Shown here one piece after another: positions 8,900 to 17,268 of a stretch of 64,000 bases of DNA; the first letter of the stretch is position 1; the number at the start of each line of letters is the position of its first letter. The position numbers and the translations under genes were made by a program. The notes under the pieces were generated by a model. The model worked only from the letters and a program-made list of their open reading frames with translations, was not told where the DNA came from and did no database searches. Source of the stretch: Rudaeicoccus suwonensis (GTDB lineage: Bacteria; Actinomycetota; Actinomycetes; Actinomycetales; Dermatophilaceae); contig NZ_VIVQ01000001.1 in the NCBI RefSeq assembly GCF_007829035.1, forward strand, positions 1,488,001-1,552,000, given 5' to 3'.

Positions 8900-10352
8900 C
8901 CGATTCCTCGCTCGGAAAAACGACGGACTTGAATGATGCGGCCGCCCGCTCGTACTCCTGTACAGCGGCCTCGAAGTTGGCGCGCTTGAAACCGGGACTG
9001 TCTTTAACGTCGGCATACGCGGCGGCGGCCTTATCGAGAAGTCGTGCTACCTCTTTCAAGTGCGCCACCGGTGCCGTCAAGTCGTCGATCTGACGGGTGT
9101 CTCGCTTCTTATTCTCGATCGCAGTGGTCAGGCCGCCGAACAGTTCCGTAGTGACCACCGCCCGAGGGAGATTCACGGTACTGTCGGCGACCTCCGGGTC
9201 CGGCAGCGTGATGTCCTCGTCCGGCTTCGTCTTGGCCAGCAAGGTGTACACCCCGGACAGGCTCGGCTTGTCCGGGGTCAACGAGTTGGGCGTGCCGTCA
9301 TCCGTATTGGCGTCTTCCTCGTCGTCGCCGAAGAATTCGCTCACACCGGCGGGAGCGTCGGTCGCTGGCGTCGCTCTGAGACCGTGACTTGCGAGCAGCG
9401 TCTCGACATGCGGCGCCAGGGCGGAGGACTCATTAAGCGCCGGAACAACGTAGTTGTCGAGAAGGTTAGAGTCGATCTCTCGAAGCCGGCGGTAATCAAC
9501 GCCCGCGATCATCGCCGCCAACTGCGCGTCGCGCACGCGGCCCGCCTCTTCCAGCTTCGTGCTCTTCAGGCGCTGATAGTCCTGGTCAATCTCGATCAAT
9601 GCCTGGCGTTGGTCATCGAAGTAGAGAAAGTTCAGAACCCCATCGCTTGTGCTCACGATCTCGCGAATGAGGCTCAGCAAGCGAAGTTCACCCTCGACCA
9701 GATCGACTGCTGCTTTGGTGTCCTTCTTGCTGGTCGTCAGGGACGGGCGAAGCGCCCGTCCGACCTTTAGAGTGGTGTAGTTGCCGCTGTTGATGAGGTC
9801 CTCAATGAAAAGCAATTGGCTGGTGAAGCTGTACTCTTGCTTCACCTCCTGCTCCATCTGCAACTGCAACTCAAGCTCGGTGATTTCCTTCGGACCCGCG
9901 TCGGCCGGAAGGATGATCACCCTGATGTACTGCTCGCGTAGGTCCCGGAGGGCGACCGCGCGAGTGTTGGCATTGACGAGCACGCCCCCCGTGGTGAGCA
10001 CACCAGCGTAAAGCTGACCATCGTTGGCCAAGGCGTTCTTGATGCGCTCGTATCCGGGAGTCTCGCGGAGCAGATGAGCGATCAGACTCTGGGCTTGTGA
10101 ACCATACGGGTCAGCGGCAACGAGGTCCTGCTCACTCTGCGGCAATGACTGCAGCTGTGCCTTAATCCGGTGGCTGTGTGGGCTCAGCAGGACGATGTCC
10201 AGGTCGACCGTGGCCACGGGGAGGACCAGCTTTCCGCCCTTCCACCGCAGTTCCTCCGCGGTCCCACCGCCAGTCGGGACAGCCTGCTTGGCCGCTTCGA
10301 TAGCGTTTTGGATAGCACTCTCTCGAGTGGCTGTTGTGAATACCTGGCTCAT
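8892..10352 (-). CDS. ParB/Srx-like domain protein of the candidate defence operon
   Basis: 486 residues from ATG 10352, preceded by AGGAGAGG. Residues about 105-150 (YAGVLTTGGVLVNANTRAVA then LRDLREQYIRVIILPAD) resemble the ParB N-terminal/DndB-like fold, in which a substrate loop is followed by a name-of-parameter pattern G-x-x-x-N-x-N-R; residues 165-300 are helical, and an acidic, low-complexity linker (FFGDDEEDANTDDG) precedes a helical tail. ParB-like folds in defence systems act as nucleases or nucleotide-dependent switches. I am fairly sure of the fold resemblance and unsure of the activity. It sits directly before and overlaps the helicase gene. Confidence 0.6.
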   Translation of the reverse strand: MSQVFTTATRESAIQNAIEAAKQAVPTGGGTAEELRWKGGKLVLPVATVDLDIVLLSPHSHRIKAQLQSLPQSEQDLVAADPYGSQAQSLIAHLLRETPGYERIKNALANDGQLYAGVLTTGGVLVNANTRAVALRDLREQYIRVIILPADAGPKEITELELQLQMEQEVKQEYSFTSQLLFIEDLINSGNYTTLKVGRALRPSLTTSKKDTKAAVDLVEGELRLLSLIREIVSTSDGVLNFLYFDDQRQALIEIDQDYQRLKSTKLEEAGRVRDAQLAAMIAGVDYRRLREIDSNLLDNYVVPALNESSALAPHVETLLASHGLRATPATDAPAGVSEFFGDDEEDANTDDGTPNSLTPDKPSLSGVYTLLAKTKPDEDITLPDPEVADSTVNLPRAVVTTELFGGLTTAIENKKRDTRQIDDLTAPVAHLKEVARLLDKAAAAYADVKDSPGFKRANFEAAVQEYERAAASFKSVVFPSEESGD

Positions 10353-10388
10353 GCACCTCTCCTGTGCTGACGTTCAAGGACTAGCATC

Positions 10389-11537
10389 TCAGTCCACACC
10401 GACACTTGCCGCGAGGCTGGCGAGAGCGTCGAGCGTTCGCTCCGTATAAATTCGGCCACCGTAAGCGCGGACGAGGTCGTCGCTTTCCCCGCGGTCTGCC
10501 CAGCCTGTTCCGAACAGGACCAGAACGGCTGGCATGGAGATCTTTTGGGGGAGTTGGAGCAGCGTGGCTGCCGTCTTCCGTGCCGTCCCGCCGTCTCGAG
10601 CGATCGCAACAAGCACTGCTAGGCCGGCGGTGTCGTCTCTCCGGCGGGTCACCACGGAGAGTTGCCCGGGCGGTTTGCCAGACACGCCGGCTTGCTCGCC
10701 GAGGAAAGCTCTCGCGACAGGCTCGCTCCCTTCCGTCGACCAGTAGTCGACGCGGTGGTCATAGAGCGCACCGAGCACACGTCTGACCATGAGCCTGCTT
10801 ATCTCGTTGTTGCTCCGGTTTCGGTGAGCGCTCCACCCACTACCCACGTCCCGTTGCGCGAGGAGCGTCCCGTAACTTACGCCTTCAGCACGAAGCTTCT
10901 CGATCGCATCCCATCCGCTTGCGCCATCCAGCAGTAGTTCAAGAGGTCGAGCTGCGACGGCACCAGCAAGCTGCGGCTTGACCTGTGCTCGCACGACGTC
11001 GTCAATGACTCGGAAGGCCCCGAGAACCTGGCTGGGGTTCCAAACCCCATGCGAGTCACCTGGGAGCGGAACGCCCCGGGCCTGTGAGCGGGATTGAAGA
11101 TCGCGCCAACTGAGGCCGGCTACAAGCCCCAAAGTTTCTATCACCTGCGGGTCGCCGGCCTGAGCTGCCATTACGGTCGCACTTGTGATGTCGGAAAGGG
11201 TTCCGCTTGGGGTTCGGCGTGCGAGGTTGGCCAAGGCGGCCTGATACCGGTGCGGAGGCACGATCGAGTCGGTGAGGACGAGGTCCGCGCTCGTATCGAC
11301 CGAGCTACGCAGCGCCGACCTGACTGCGGTCCGGAGCGCGCTGTCAGCGCCCTGGATCCCAGAGTCTGCTGCCGCGACGACGGCGACGAGGATGCTCGAG
11401 CTATCTACATCCAACAGGGATCGGCCTTCAGCGATCCAATGCAGCGCGTCGATCAGATCCGATCTCCCGGTAGCCGCCAACAGCACGGACTCATGCTCGC
11501 GTTCCAGCTCGCGCCGCTTCTCTTGATGCTCCACCAT
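10389..11537 (-). CDS. Unknown protein of the candidate defence operon
   Basis: 382 residues from ATG 11537. The N-terminus is basic/acidic and helical (VEHQEKRRELEREHES), the middle has no recognised motif, and the last 110 residues alternate strands and helices (GQLSVVTRRRDDTAGLAVLV, then PAVLVLFGTGWADRGESDDL, then RAYGGRIYT), suggesting a Rossmann-like or endonuclease-like fold. I cannot name a family. It lies 36 bp before the ParB-like gene in the same direction, so it belongs to the operon. It could be a DNA-recognition subunit. Confidence 0.55.
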   Translation of the reverse strand: MVEHQEKRRELEREHESVLLAATGRSDLIDALHWIAEGRSLLDVDSSSILVAVVAAADSGIQGADSALRTAVRSALRSSVDTSADLVLTDSIVPPHRYQAALANLARRTPSGTLSDITSATVMAAQAGDPQVIETLGLVAGLSWRDLQSRSQARGVPLPGDSHGVWNPSQVLGAFRVIDDVVRAQVKPQLAGAVAARPLELLLDGASGWDAIEKLRAEGVSYGTLLAQRDVGSGWSAHRNRSNNEISRLMVRRVLGALYDHRVDYWSTEGSEPVARAFLGEQAGVSGKPPGQLSVVTRRRDDTAGLAVLVAIARDGGTARKTAATLLQLPQKISMPAVLVLFGTGWADRGESDDLVRAYGGRIYTERTLDALASLAASVGVD

Positions 11538-11606
11538 GCAGCCAATCTTGCCGTGCGTCTGATTCGTTGGTGTGTAGGAGGACCCTTCGGGATTGTCGTC
11601 AAGTGA

Positions 11607-11656
11607 AGCGTCGCTCGTGCGCGTCTACGCGTTCATTCGATTAACCAAGCGACGCT
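11607..11656. repeat. Inverted repeat in front of the 11537 gene
   Basis: AGCGTCGCT (11607-11615) and AGCGACGCT (11648-11656) are exact inverse complements separated by 32 bases. They lie in the gap between the truncated gene and the next gene of the operon and could be an operator or a weak RNA stem. Confidence 0.35.
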
Positions 11657-11690
11657 GCCGTCAGGCATCGCGAGCGCCATGAATATACGA

Positions 11691-12375
11691 CTACCTACGC
11701 GGGAGCGAGTTTGGCCTGATGGATGTGGTGCTGGGTCGTATCTCGGGCCATGCCTTTCGTAGAACATCTATCAGCCGGTCTCCCGTGTACCCCGCGGCCT
11801 CAACTCCGTGCGCGACGAGCAGTAGCGCGTAGCCCATTGCGTCTCCGATGAGGCCGAACTCATCGAGTATTTGGTCATATTGAACGCTTAGGGGTCTGAG
11901 ATTAATCTCCAGGGCGATCACGGCTGCGACGCTGGCCCGGTCTGCCGGAGTCCGTGCCCTGTTCAGCGCAGGGTGGCCCTTGAACCGCCGGACCGCGTAT
12001 GCGAGCCGCCCCTCATCGAGTGCATCGCGGCCGATGTCCGCGAGTACGGCGAGCATCTCGCTCTCTGGCGACATAGCCGCGTGGTTACGCCAAGCGGCCG
12101 TGCCCAGCTGGTCCTGTCTCACTCTGCCGGCGACTTGGCACAAAGTCTCCAGCGCGCCCTCAAGCTCAACGAACAAAGCCTCCTCGAGGTCGCGGTCCGT
12201 GGGAGCACCGGCACCGGCACTGGCTTGTGCATCTCGCCAGGCTTGGGCTTCCGTAGTGCGGTTGTAGTCTGCATGCTCGTTGGTATGTCGCTGATCGTTC
12301 AGTAGTCGCTTGAAGTCGCCGAGAGTCGACTTCTCCAGAGTCGTTGCTCGCGCGAAAAGAAATTGAAGGTCATGA
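11691..12375 (-). pseudogene. First gene of the defence operon, 5' end removed by an IS21 end
   Basis: The frame is open from the IS21 end at about 12376 to a stop at 11691 (about 227 residues), but there is no suitable start: the upstream codons belong to IS sequence. The preserved part starts LQFLFARATTLEKSTLGDFK and is largely helical, with a possible hydrophobic segment near the end (AMGYALLLVAHGVEAAG). The family is not recognised. Losing its 5' end also means the operon has lost its original promoter unless one lies in 11538-11690 or in the IS. Confidence 0.6.
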
Positions 12376-12427
12376 TGTCGATGCCGTCTGAATACTGACC
12401 CCGTGGTGCCGTCTGAAAGTTGACCCC
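12376..12427. repeat. IS21-family left terminus with two transposase-binding repeats
   Basis: Two near-identical 21-mers, TGCCGTCTGAATACTGACCC at 12382 and TGCCGTCTGAAAGTTGACCC at 12407 (25 bp apart), precede an istA start. Repeated sites of this kind next to a TG terminus are typical of IS21 ends. They mark where the neighbouring gene was cut. Confidence 0.7.
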
Positions 12428-12450
12428 TATCTCGGCACGCTGGGCGGGTG

Positions 12451-12682
12451 ATGAGTGTGGAGGACTGGGCGGAGATCCGTCGGCTGCATAACGGTGAGGG
12501 TGTGTCGATCAAGGAGATCGTGCGGTTGCTCGGGGTCTCTCGGAATATCGTGCGTGCCGCGTTGCGCGCGGATCGGCCTCCGGAGTATCAGCGTCCGGCG
12601 AAGGGGTCGCTGGTCGACGCTGCGGAACCCGCGATCCGGGCGTTGCTGGTGCGGTATCCGCGGATGCCGGCGTCGACCACTT
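12451..12682 (+). pseudogene. istA: istA (IS21 transposase) N-terminal fragment
   Basis: From ATG 12451 the frame reads MSVEDWAEIRRLHNGEGVSI and KEIVRLLGVSRNIVRAALRA, the HTH of IstA, and continues to YPRMPAS near 12680. There the sequence switches to the opposite-strand IS30 gene. Only about 77 of roughly 400 residues remain, the DDE domain is gone, and no istB follows, so the element is dead. Confidence 0.8.
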
Positions 12683-13267
12683 CCGGTCCTGCCGGTGTGG
12701 CTTGTTCCGCCCCTGCCAAGGCGGCGTGCCGGGGCCATCGACCACTGCCCCGTCGGGACCGGTGACTTGGCCGTTGAGACGGTCCTGCACGTAGTCATGC
12801 AACTCGGTGTTGGCGACAAGTTTCGCGGTCTTCGGGCGACGAGCCATCAGCTCGGCCTTCCACTGCGCGACCGATGCCCGGTACTCAAGCTTCCCGCCGC
12901 GAGTGGCCGCATTTCGGCGCAACTCCCGCGAGATCGTCGCCGGGTCGCGCCCCAGCCGACGCGCGATCTCGCGCACACCATTGCGTTGGGCTTTCAGCAG
13001 TGCGATTTCCTCGCGCTCGGCGAACGACAGGTACCGGCCGCCGGGTTCAGTCAGCGTGATCGTGGGCATGCCACCACCGTGCCGGAACCACCGGTTGCCC
13101 ACAGCGGGCGCCACGCCCACCGACACCGCGGCGTCCTCGGACGACGCACCCGCCACAATCTGCCGCCAGAACTCGCGCTCGATGCTGCGCCTCGTGCTCG
13201 GATGCCCCGGCGAAATCATCGGATTCCGCCCCGTCAACTCCTTCAACCATCCCGCAGGACGTCCCAT
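12683..13267 (-). pseudogene. IS30-family transposase, N-terminal fragment
   Basis: From ATG 13267 (MGRPAGWLKELTGR) it includes GGRYLSFAEREEIALLKAQR and VREIARRLGRDPATISRELR, the IS30 HTH, and reaches PPWQGRNKPHRQDRKW before joining istA sequence in reverse near 12683. The C-terminal DDE domain is absent. A deletion or second IS insertion fused the two fragments. Confidence 0.8.
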
Positions 13268-13342
13268 CAACACTCCTCACATCAGGGTGTTGCGACGACC
13301 AGTTAAGGTCAAGTCCCTGGTAGTGGTGTAGCGGGGTGCGTT

Positions 13343-13373
13343 GGGACTGTCCGGCGAACGGTGTAACTGGCCT
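13343..13373. repeat. IS256 left terminal inverted repeat
   Basis: GGGACTGTCCGGCGAACGGT followed by GTAACTGGC matches the reverse complement of 16355-16384 at about 26 of 29 positions. Confidence 0.8.
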
Positions 13374-13408
13374 GACACGCCGACCGTGGTTGGCGGGGAA
13401 GGTTTGTG

Positions 13409-14294
13409 ATGACCGAAACACTGGCGGCTGTGCCGCTTGAAGATGATGCTGTCCCTGTTCGTGCCGATGAGGCTGCGCCGATACCTGCCGCGGCGGATGA
13501 GTCTGCGGCGGTGGTGATGCCCTCGGAGCGGGCGATGATCGCGCAGCTCGTGCGCGCCGCGCGTGCTCGTGGTGATGATCTGACCGGTCCGGACGGGTTA
13601 CTGAAGCTCTTGACCAAGACGGTGTTGGAAACTGCCTTGGATGAGGAGATGAACCAGCACTTGGGCTATGACAAGCACGCCGTGGCGGGCCGTGACGGCG
13701 GCAACTCCCGCAACGGGACCCGTACCAAGACCGTGCTGACCGACAACGTCGGCCCGGTCACGATCCAGGTGCCCCGCGACCGCGACGCCTCTTTCGACCC
13801 AGTCATCGTCCGCAAGCGGCAACGCCGACTGGGTGATGTCGACACGATCGTGTTGTCGTTATACGCCAAGGGTTTGACCACTGGTGAGATCAGCGCGCAC
13901 TTCGCCGAGGTGTACGGCGCGAGCCTGTCCAAGGACCGGATCAGCGTGATCACCGACCGTGTCATCGGTGAGATGACCGACTGGTGTGCTCGACCGTTGC
14001 TGCCGGTGTACGCGGCGATCTTCATTGACGCGATCTACGTCAAGGTCCGCGATGGACAGGTCGGTAACCGCCCGTTCTACGCCGCGATCGGTGTTGATCT
14101 GCAGGGCCGGCGTGACGTCCTGGGGTTGTGGGCCGGTACTGCCGGGCACGGTGAGTCCGCGAAGTTCTGGATGAGTGTGCTTGCTGAAATGAAGAACCGC
14201 GGTGTCACGGACGTGTTCTTCATCGTGTGTGACGGCCTCAAAGGATTGCCCGACAGCGCGAACACGGTCTTCCCACTCGCCACGGTTCAGACCT
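13409..14294 (+). pseudogene. IS256 transposase, 5' part (split by IS110)
   Basis: From ATG 13409 the MULE/IS256 transposase is intact: NQHLGYDKHAV, NSRNGTRTKT, then the first catalytic Asp in IFIDAIYVKV and the second in FFIVCDGLKGLPD. It stops matching after ATVQT at 14294, where IS110 sequence begins. The 3' part is at 15879-16345. Joining both at the duplicated CT restores one 450-residue frame with no other defect, so the insertion appears recent. Confidence 0.9.
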
Positions 14295-14309
14295 CATCTA
14301 TGCACCATG

Positions 14310-14490
14310 GGTGTGGCGGGATAGTCCCGCTGGTTGTCTGCGCCGTCGCGGGTAGGACCGATTCAAACGAGTTGCCCTCGAGGTCCACACGCAGACCCGT
14401 CCGCCCGTGGCGGGGCAGGCTCGACATGATTGGCCAGCGGGAGCAGCGCCTACCCGTTCCGGGTTGAGCGCCGAGATGAGGTTCCGAACA
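14310..14490 (+). ncRNA. Candidate IS110 bridge RNA
   Basis: A 5' hairpin GCGGGA-tag-TCCCGC (14316-14330) is followed by two internal loops. Target loop: outer stem TCGAG/CTCGA (14378-14382/14420-14424), apical hairpin CCGCC-cgt-GGCGG (14401-14413), left guide CAGACC (14392-14397) identical to the target top strand 14288-14293, and right guide GCAGG (14415-14419) complementary to CCTGC of the rebuilt target. Donor loop: left guide AGCGGGAG (14436-14443) identical to the right end 15868-15875, hairpin CCCG-ttc-CGGG inside GCGC/GCGC, and right guide AGATGAG (14474-14480) complementary to CTCATCT at 14293-14299. Ends of the RNA are estimated. Confidence 0.8.
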
Positions 14491-14546
14491 GTCGAGCCCG
14501 CCGCGCATACGGCATCAGGCGACCCGAAGTTCCCGGAAGGAGCAGC

Positions 14547-15773
14547 ATGGTCACCACCGAAGCAGAACATCCGCACGCGATGTTCGCCGGCATCGATTGG
14601 GGCGGCACCCACCACCAGATCTGCGTCGTCGACCACACGGGCACGATCCAGGTCCAACGAAGAATCGAACACACGGTAACCGGGTTCACCGAAATCGACC
14701 GGCTTCTGGACGCTTTCGCATCTCGAGGAGTCCTACGGGTATCCATCGAACGGGCCGAGGGAATCCTGGTCGAGCACCTCCTTGACCGTGGTGAGAGCGT
14801 GTTTTGCATCTCGCCGAAGATCTCCGCTCGGGCCCGGGAACGATACCGGGTTGCCAACACCAAATCCGACGCCTTCGACGCGTTCGTCCTGGCCGACACC
14901 CTGCGCCATGAACACGTGCACTGGCGGCCCCTGAGCCGGCCATCCGCGCTGACCGCTCAGATCGCAGCGTTGTCCCGGGACCGAGAACGAGTCATCGTGA
15001 TGCAACGCGCCGTGGAGTCACGGCTCCGCGCCGCGTTGGAGGCCTACCACCCCGCGCCGTTGCACCTGTTCTCTTCCCTGGACCGCGACATCACCCTGGC
15101 GTTCATCCGCGACTACCCCACCCCCGCGGCAGCCGCCCGGGTCACCGAAGACCGGATGCGACGATTCTGCGCCCGACACGGCTACACCGGCCGCGTCGAG
15201 CCAGCAGCCCTGTGCGACCGGTTACGTCCGCACCTACTCACCGCAACTGACGGCACGATCACGGGAAAGCACACGGCAGCCTTGATGCTGGTCGATCAAC
15301 TCGAACTGCTCAACACCAACATCCGCACGTACAACGCGATGTTGACCCCGCTGGTCAGCGCACACCCTGACGGGCCAGTCTTCACCAGCTTCCCCGGCAT
15401 CGCCACCGTGATCGCCGCGACCATGATCGGGGAAATGGGCGACGACAGAGCCCGATTCCCCACCGCCGCAACCCTGCTGGCCGAAGCAGGCCTGGCCCCG
15501 GTCACCCGCGCATCCGGACGCACCCGCCAAGTCCGCTTCCGGTACGCCGCGAACAAACGACTACGGCATAGCATCGACTGGTGGATGACCGTCGCCGCCC
15601 GCGAAGACCCCTGGTCAGGCGACGTCTATGAACACGCCCGCAACGCAGGCCAGGGCCGCTACCGCGCCTACCGCGGCCTGGGCGCACGCTGGACCCGGAT
15701 CCTGTGGCGCGCTTGGACCGACCACGAACCGTTCGACCCCACCCGCGTCCACCACCAAGCACCCGCGGCATAA
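14547..15773 (+). CDS. IS110-family transposase (DEDD recombinase)
   Basis: 408 residues from ATG 14547 with GGAAGGAG upstream. The N-terminal RuvC-like DEDD domain shows FAGIDWGGTHHQICVVDHTG (first Asp), SIERAEG (Glu) and NTKSDAFDAFVLADTLR (last Asp pair). The C-terminal transposase_20 domain reads SFPGIATVIAATMIGEMGDD, then EAGLAPVTRASGRTRQVRFR, where the Ser of ASG is the expected nucleophile. It cuts and joins donor and target guided by the bridge RNA encoded just upstream. Full length and undamaged, so probably active. Confidence 0.93.
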   Translation: MVTTEAEHPHAMFAGIDWGGTHHQICVVDHTGTIQVQRRIEHTVTGFTEIDRLLDAFASRGVLRVSIERAEGILVEHLLDRGESVFCISPKISARARERYRVANTKSDAFDAFVLADTLRHEHVHWRPLSRPSALTAQIAALSRDRERVIVMQRAVESRLRAALEAYHPAPLHLFSSLDRDITLAFIRDYPTPAAAARVTEDRMRRFCARHGYTGRVEPAALCDRLRPHLLTATDGTITGKHTAALMLVDQLELLNTNIRTYNAMLTPLVSAHPDGPVFTSFPGIATVIAATMIGEMGDDRARFPTAATLLAEAGLAPVTRASGRTRQVRFRYAANKRLRHSIDWWMTVAAREDPWSGDVYEHARNAGQGRYRAYRGLGARWTRILWRAWTDHEPFDPTRVHHQAPAA

Positions 15774-15878
15774 CCCCACCAGCACCACCAACCGGCAAGA
15801 CAACCCCAGCCTCGCCGGCGCCCCCACCTGCCCACTACCCACCACCGCCACACCCACCCAGGTTGACAGCGGGAGTCT

Positions 15879-16345
15879 GCATCATCCATCTGATCCGTGG
15901 CTCGTTTCGGTACGCCTCCAAGAAGTACTGGGAGAAAATGGCCAAAGACCTACGACCGATCTACACCGCACCCTCACGGGATGCGGCGTGGGCGGCGTTC
16001 GAGCAGTTCGAAGAGACCTGGGCAGCCCAATATCCGGCGATCTCGACGCTGTGGCGCGACGCGTGGGAGCGGTTCGTGCCGTTCCTGGACTACGACGTCG
16101 AGATCCGCCGGGTCTTGTGCTCCACCAACGGGATTGAGTCATTGAATGCTCGTTACCGGCGTGCGGTCACCACGAAGGGCCACTTCCCGACCGAACAGGC
16201 CGCGCTCAAAACCTTGTACCTGGTGACCAGGTCGCTGGACCCCAAGGGCACTGGCCAGGCACGCTGGACCATGCGGTGGAAACCAGCCCTCAACGCGTTC
16301 GCGATCACCTTCGCCGACCGCATGCCAGCAGCGGAGAACCTCTAA
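15879..16345 (+). pseudogene. IS256 transposase, 3' part (split by IS110)
   Basis: Resumes in the second base of the interrupted Cys codon and reads IIHLIRGSFRYASKKYWEKM through CSTNGIESLNARYRRAV (catalytic Glu) to TFADRMPAAENL and a TAA. Frame and length fit the 5' part exactly. Without it the transposase lacks its Glu and is dead. Confidence 0.9.
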
Positions 16346-16354
16346 AATGAACAA

Positions 16355-16384
16355 CGCCAGTTACACCGTTAACCGGACACTCCC
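16355..16384. repeat. IS256 right terminal inverted repeat
   Basis: Read on the minus strand it gives GGGAGTGTCCGGTTAACGGT then GTAACTGGCG, matching the left repeat at 13343-13373. Confidence 0.8.
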
Positions 16385-16830
16385 GGAATCATCAGAAGTG
16401 GCACGAGTCAGGTCAGAGCCGCAACCGAACGGGGCATGAACGCGCCCAAGTGTGTAAACACCAGGAGAATAATGATGACGACGAGGCCTCTCGCCGGACA
16501 CTGGACCGCTGCGATTTCGAGCAAGCTCCAGCCGCACCGTTGAGTCTGGCACCCCAACTCGCCGTGATATTTCCATGATCGAGATGCCGGTGCTGGCAAG
16601 CTCAACGATCCGCCCAACTTGCTCGCGGGCCAGCGAGCTGCGGCTCGGCGCTATGCCTTCTTCAGCGAAGAATATCCTGAGGGAGTAGTCGCTGACGCCG
16701 TACTTCGGAGCACGGCTTGGCATCCCAGCGCTGGCTTGCCGCTCCGTGATGATCTGCCGACGGACCGAGGAAGACAGTCGATCCTTCAGCCGTCGTGATG
16801 TGTCTCGCGTTCGTCGGACTGTTCTTGTCG
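16385..16830 (-). pseudogene. Recombinase-type HTH gene fragment next to IS256
   Basis: A stretch reading KYGVSDYSLRIFFAEEGIAP followed by VELASTGISIMEISRRVGVP aligns without gaps over about 80 residues to the intact HTH protein at 37.2-37.7 kb (KRYHVSDYSIRMLLADAGIA and ALEIARQVGVSEGVVRLLL). The first HTH is poorly kept, no good start is evident, and the frame runs on into the IS256 end instead of stopping. I treat it as a decayed paralogue whose end was replaced by IS256. Confidence 0.5.
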
Positions 16831-17268
16831 TTCCAGCGATTCTTTTGAGGCGGGAAGTTGGGTGAATCCTGCCCCGCGTACCGTCCCATCGGGTGCACCG
16901 AGACCCCTTAGTCGAACCCGCACGAAAAAATCGGCGAGTCAGTAAGTGTTCGCTGTAGGACGCCGTAAGGCCGCGTGTCTTGCGCTGCGTGGCTGTCATG
17001 GCCGCTTCGCAGGAAGTACCCGCGCCAACGGTAGGTGGATCTAGGGAACGCGGCGGCCCACGCCCGTTCGTCGCCTTCATTCAGGGGAGCCGGGCCGCTT
17101 GTGCTCAGCGAGAACAAATCTGGCCGATTCCGACTACACGCTCCTCTCTGGGGCCAACTTGCGAGGTGTCGTCACTTGCGGTGTGACATCAGTGTTGAGC
17201 TGTGACGAGCTTGTTCGACATGGTTGATCCTTGTATTTCTGATCACTGCCGATTCTTAACTGCCTGCG
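16831..17268. other. Non-coding stretch after the lanthipeptide synthetase
   Basis: No gene is supported. Short open frames here have no recognisable content. The region separates the IS256 remnants from the stop of the synthetase gene at 17269. Confidence 0.4.

Larger units (their letters stand above)
14295..15878 (+). mobile_element. Intact IS110-family element inserted in the IS256 transposase
   Basis: The element is bounded by CT on both sides (14293-14294 and 15877-15878), the expected dinucleotide core of IS110 insertion; the reconstructed target reads CAGAC-CT-GCATCATCC. It has about 252 bp of non-coding left end, a full transposase gene and about 100 bp of right end, with no terminal inverted repeats, as is usual for the family. 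The long left end places it in the IS110 (not IS1111) group, where the bridge RNA is encoded at the left. Confidence 0.9.
13343..16384 (+). mobile_element. IS256-family element interrupted by an IS110
   Basis: Terminal inverted repeats enclose a transposase gene in two halves. Without the 1584 bp IS110 the element would be about 1458 bp, a normal IS256 size. No convincing 8-9 bp target duplication flanks it (GGGTGCGTT left, GGAATCATC right), so one side has probably been rearranged. It directly abuts the IS30 remnant. Confidence 0.85.

Noticed and set aside
4015-11537. Assignment of the locus to DISARM or BREX
   Set aside because: A methyltransferase and SNF2 helicase occur in class 1 DISARM, but drmA, drmB and drmC are missing; BREX would need pglZ and brxC, also missing.
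13335-16393. Target duplication flanking IS256
   Set aside because: GGGTGCGTT on the left and GGAATCATC on the right do not match, so no duplication can be claimed.
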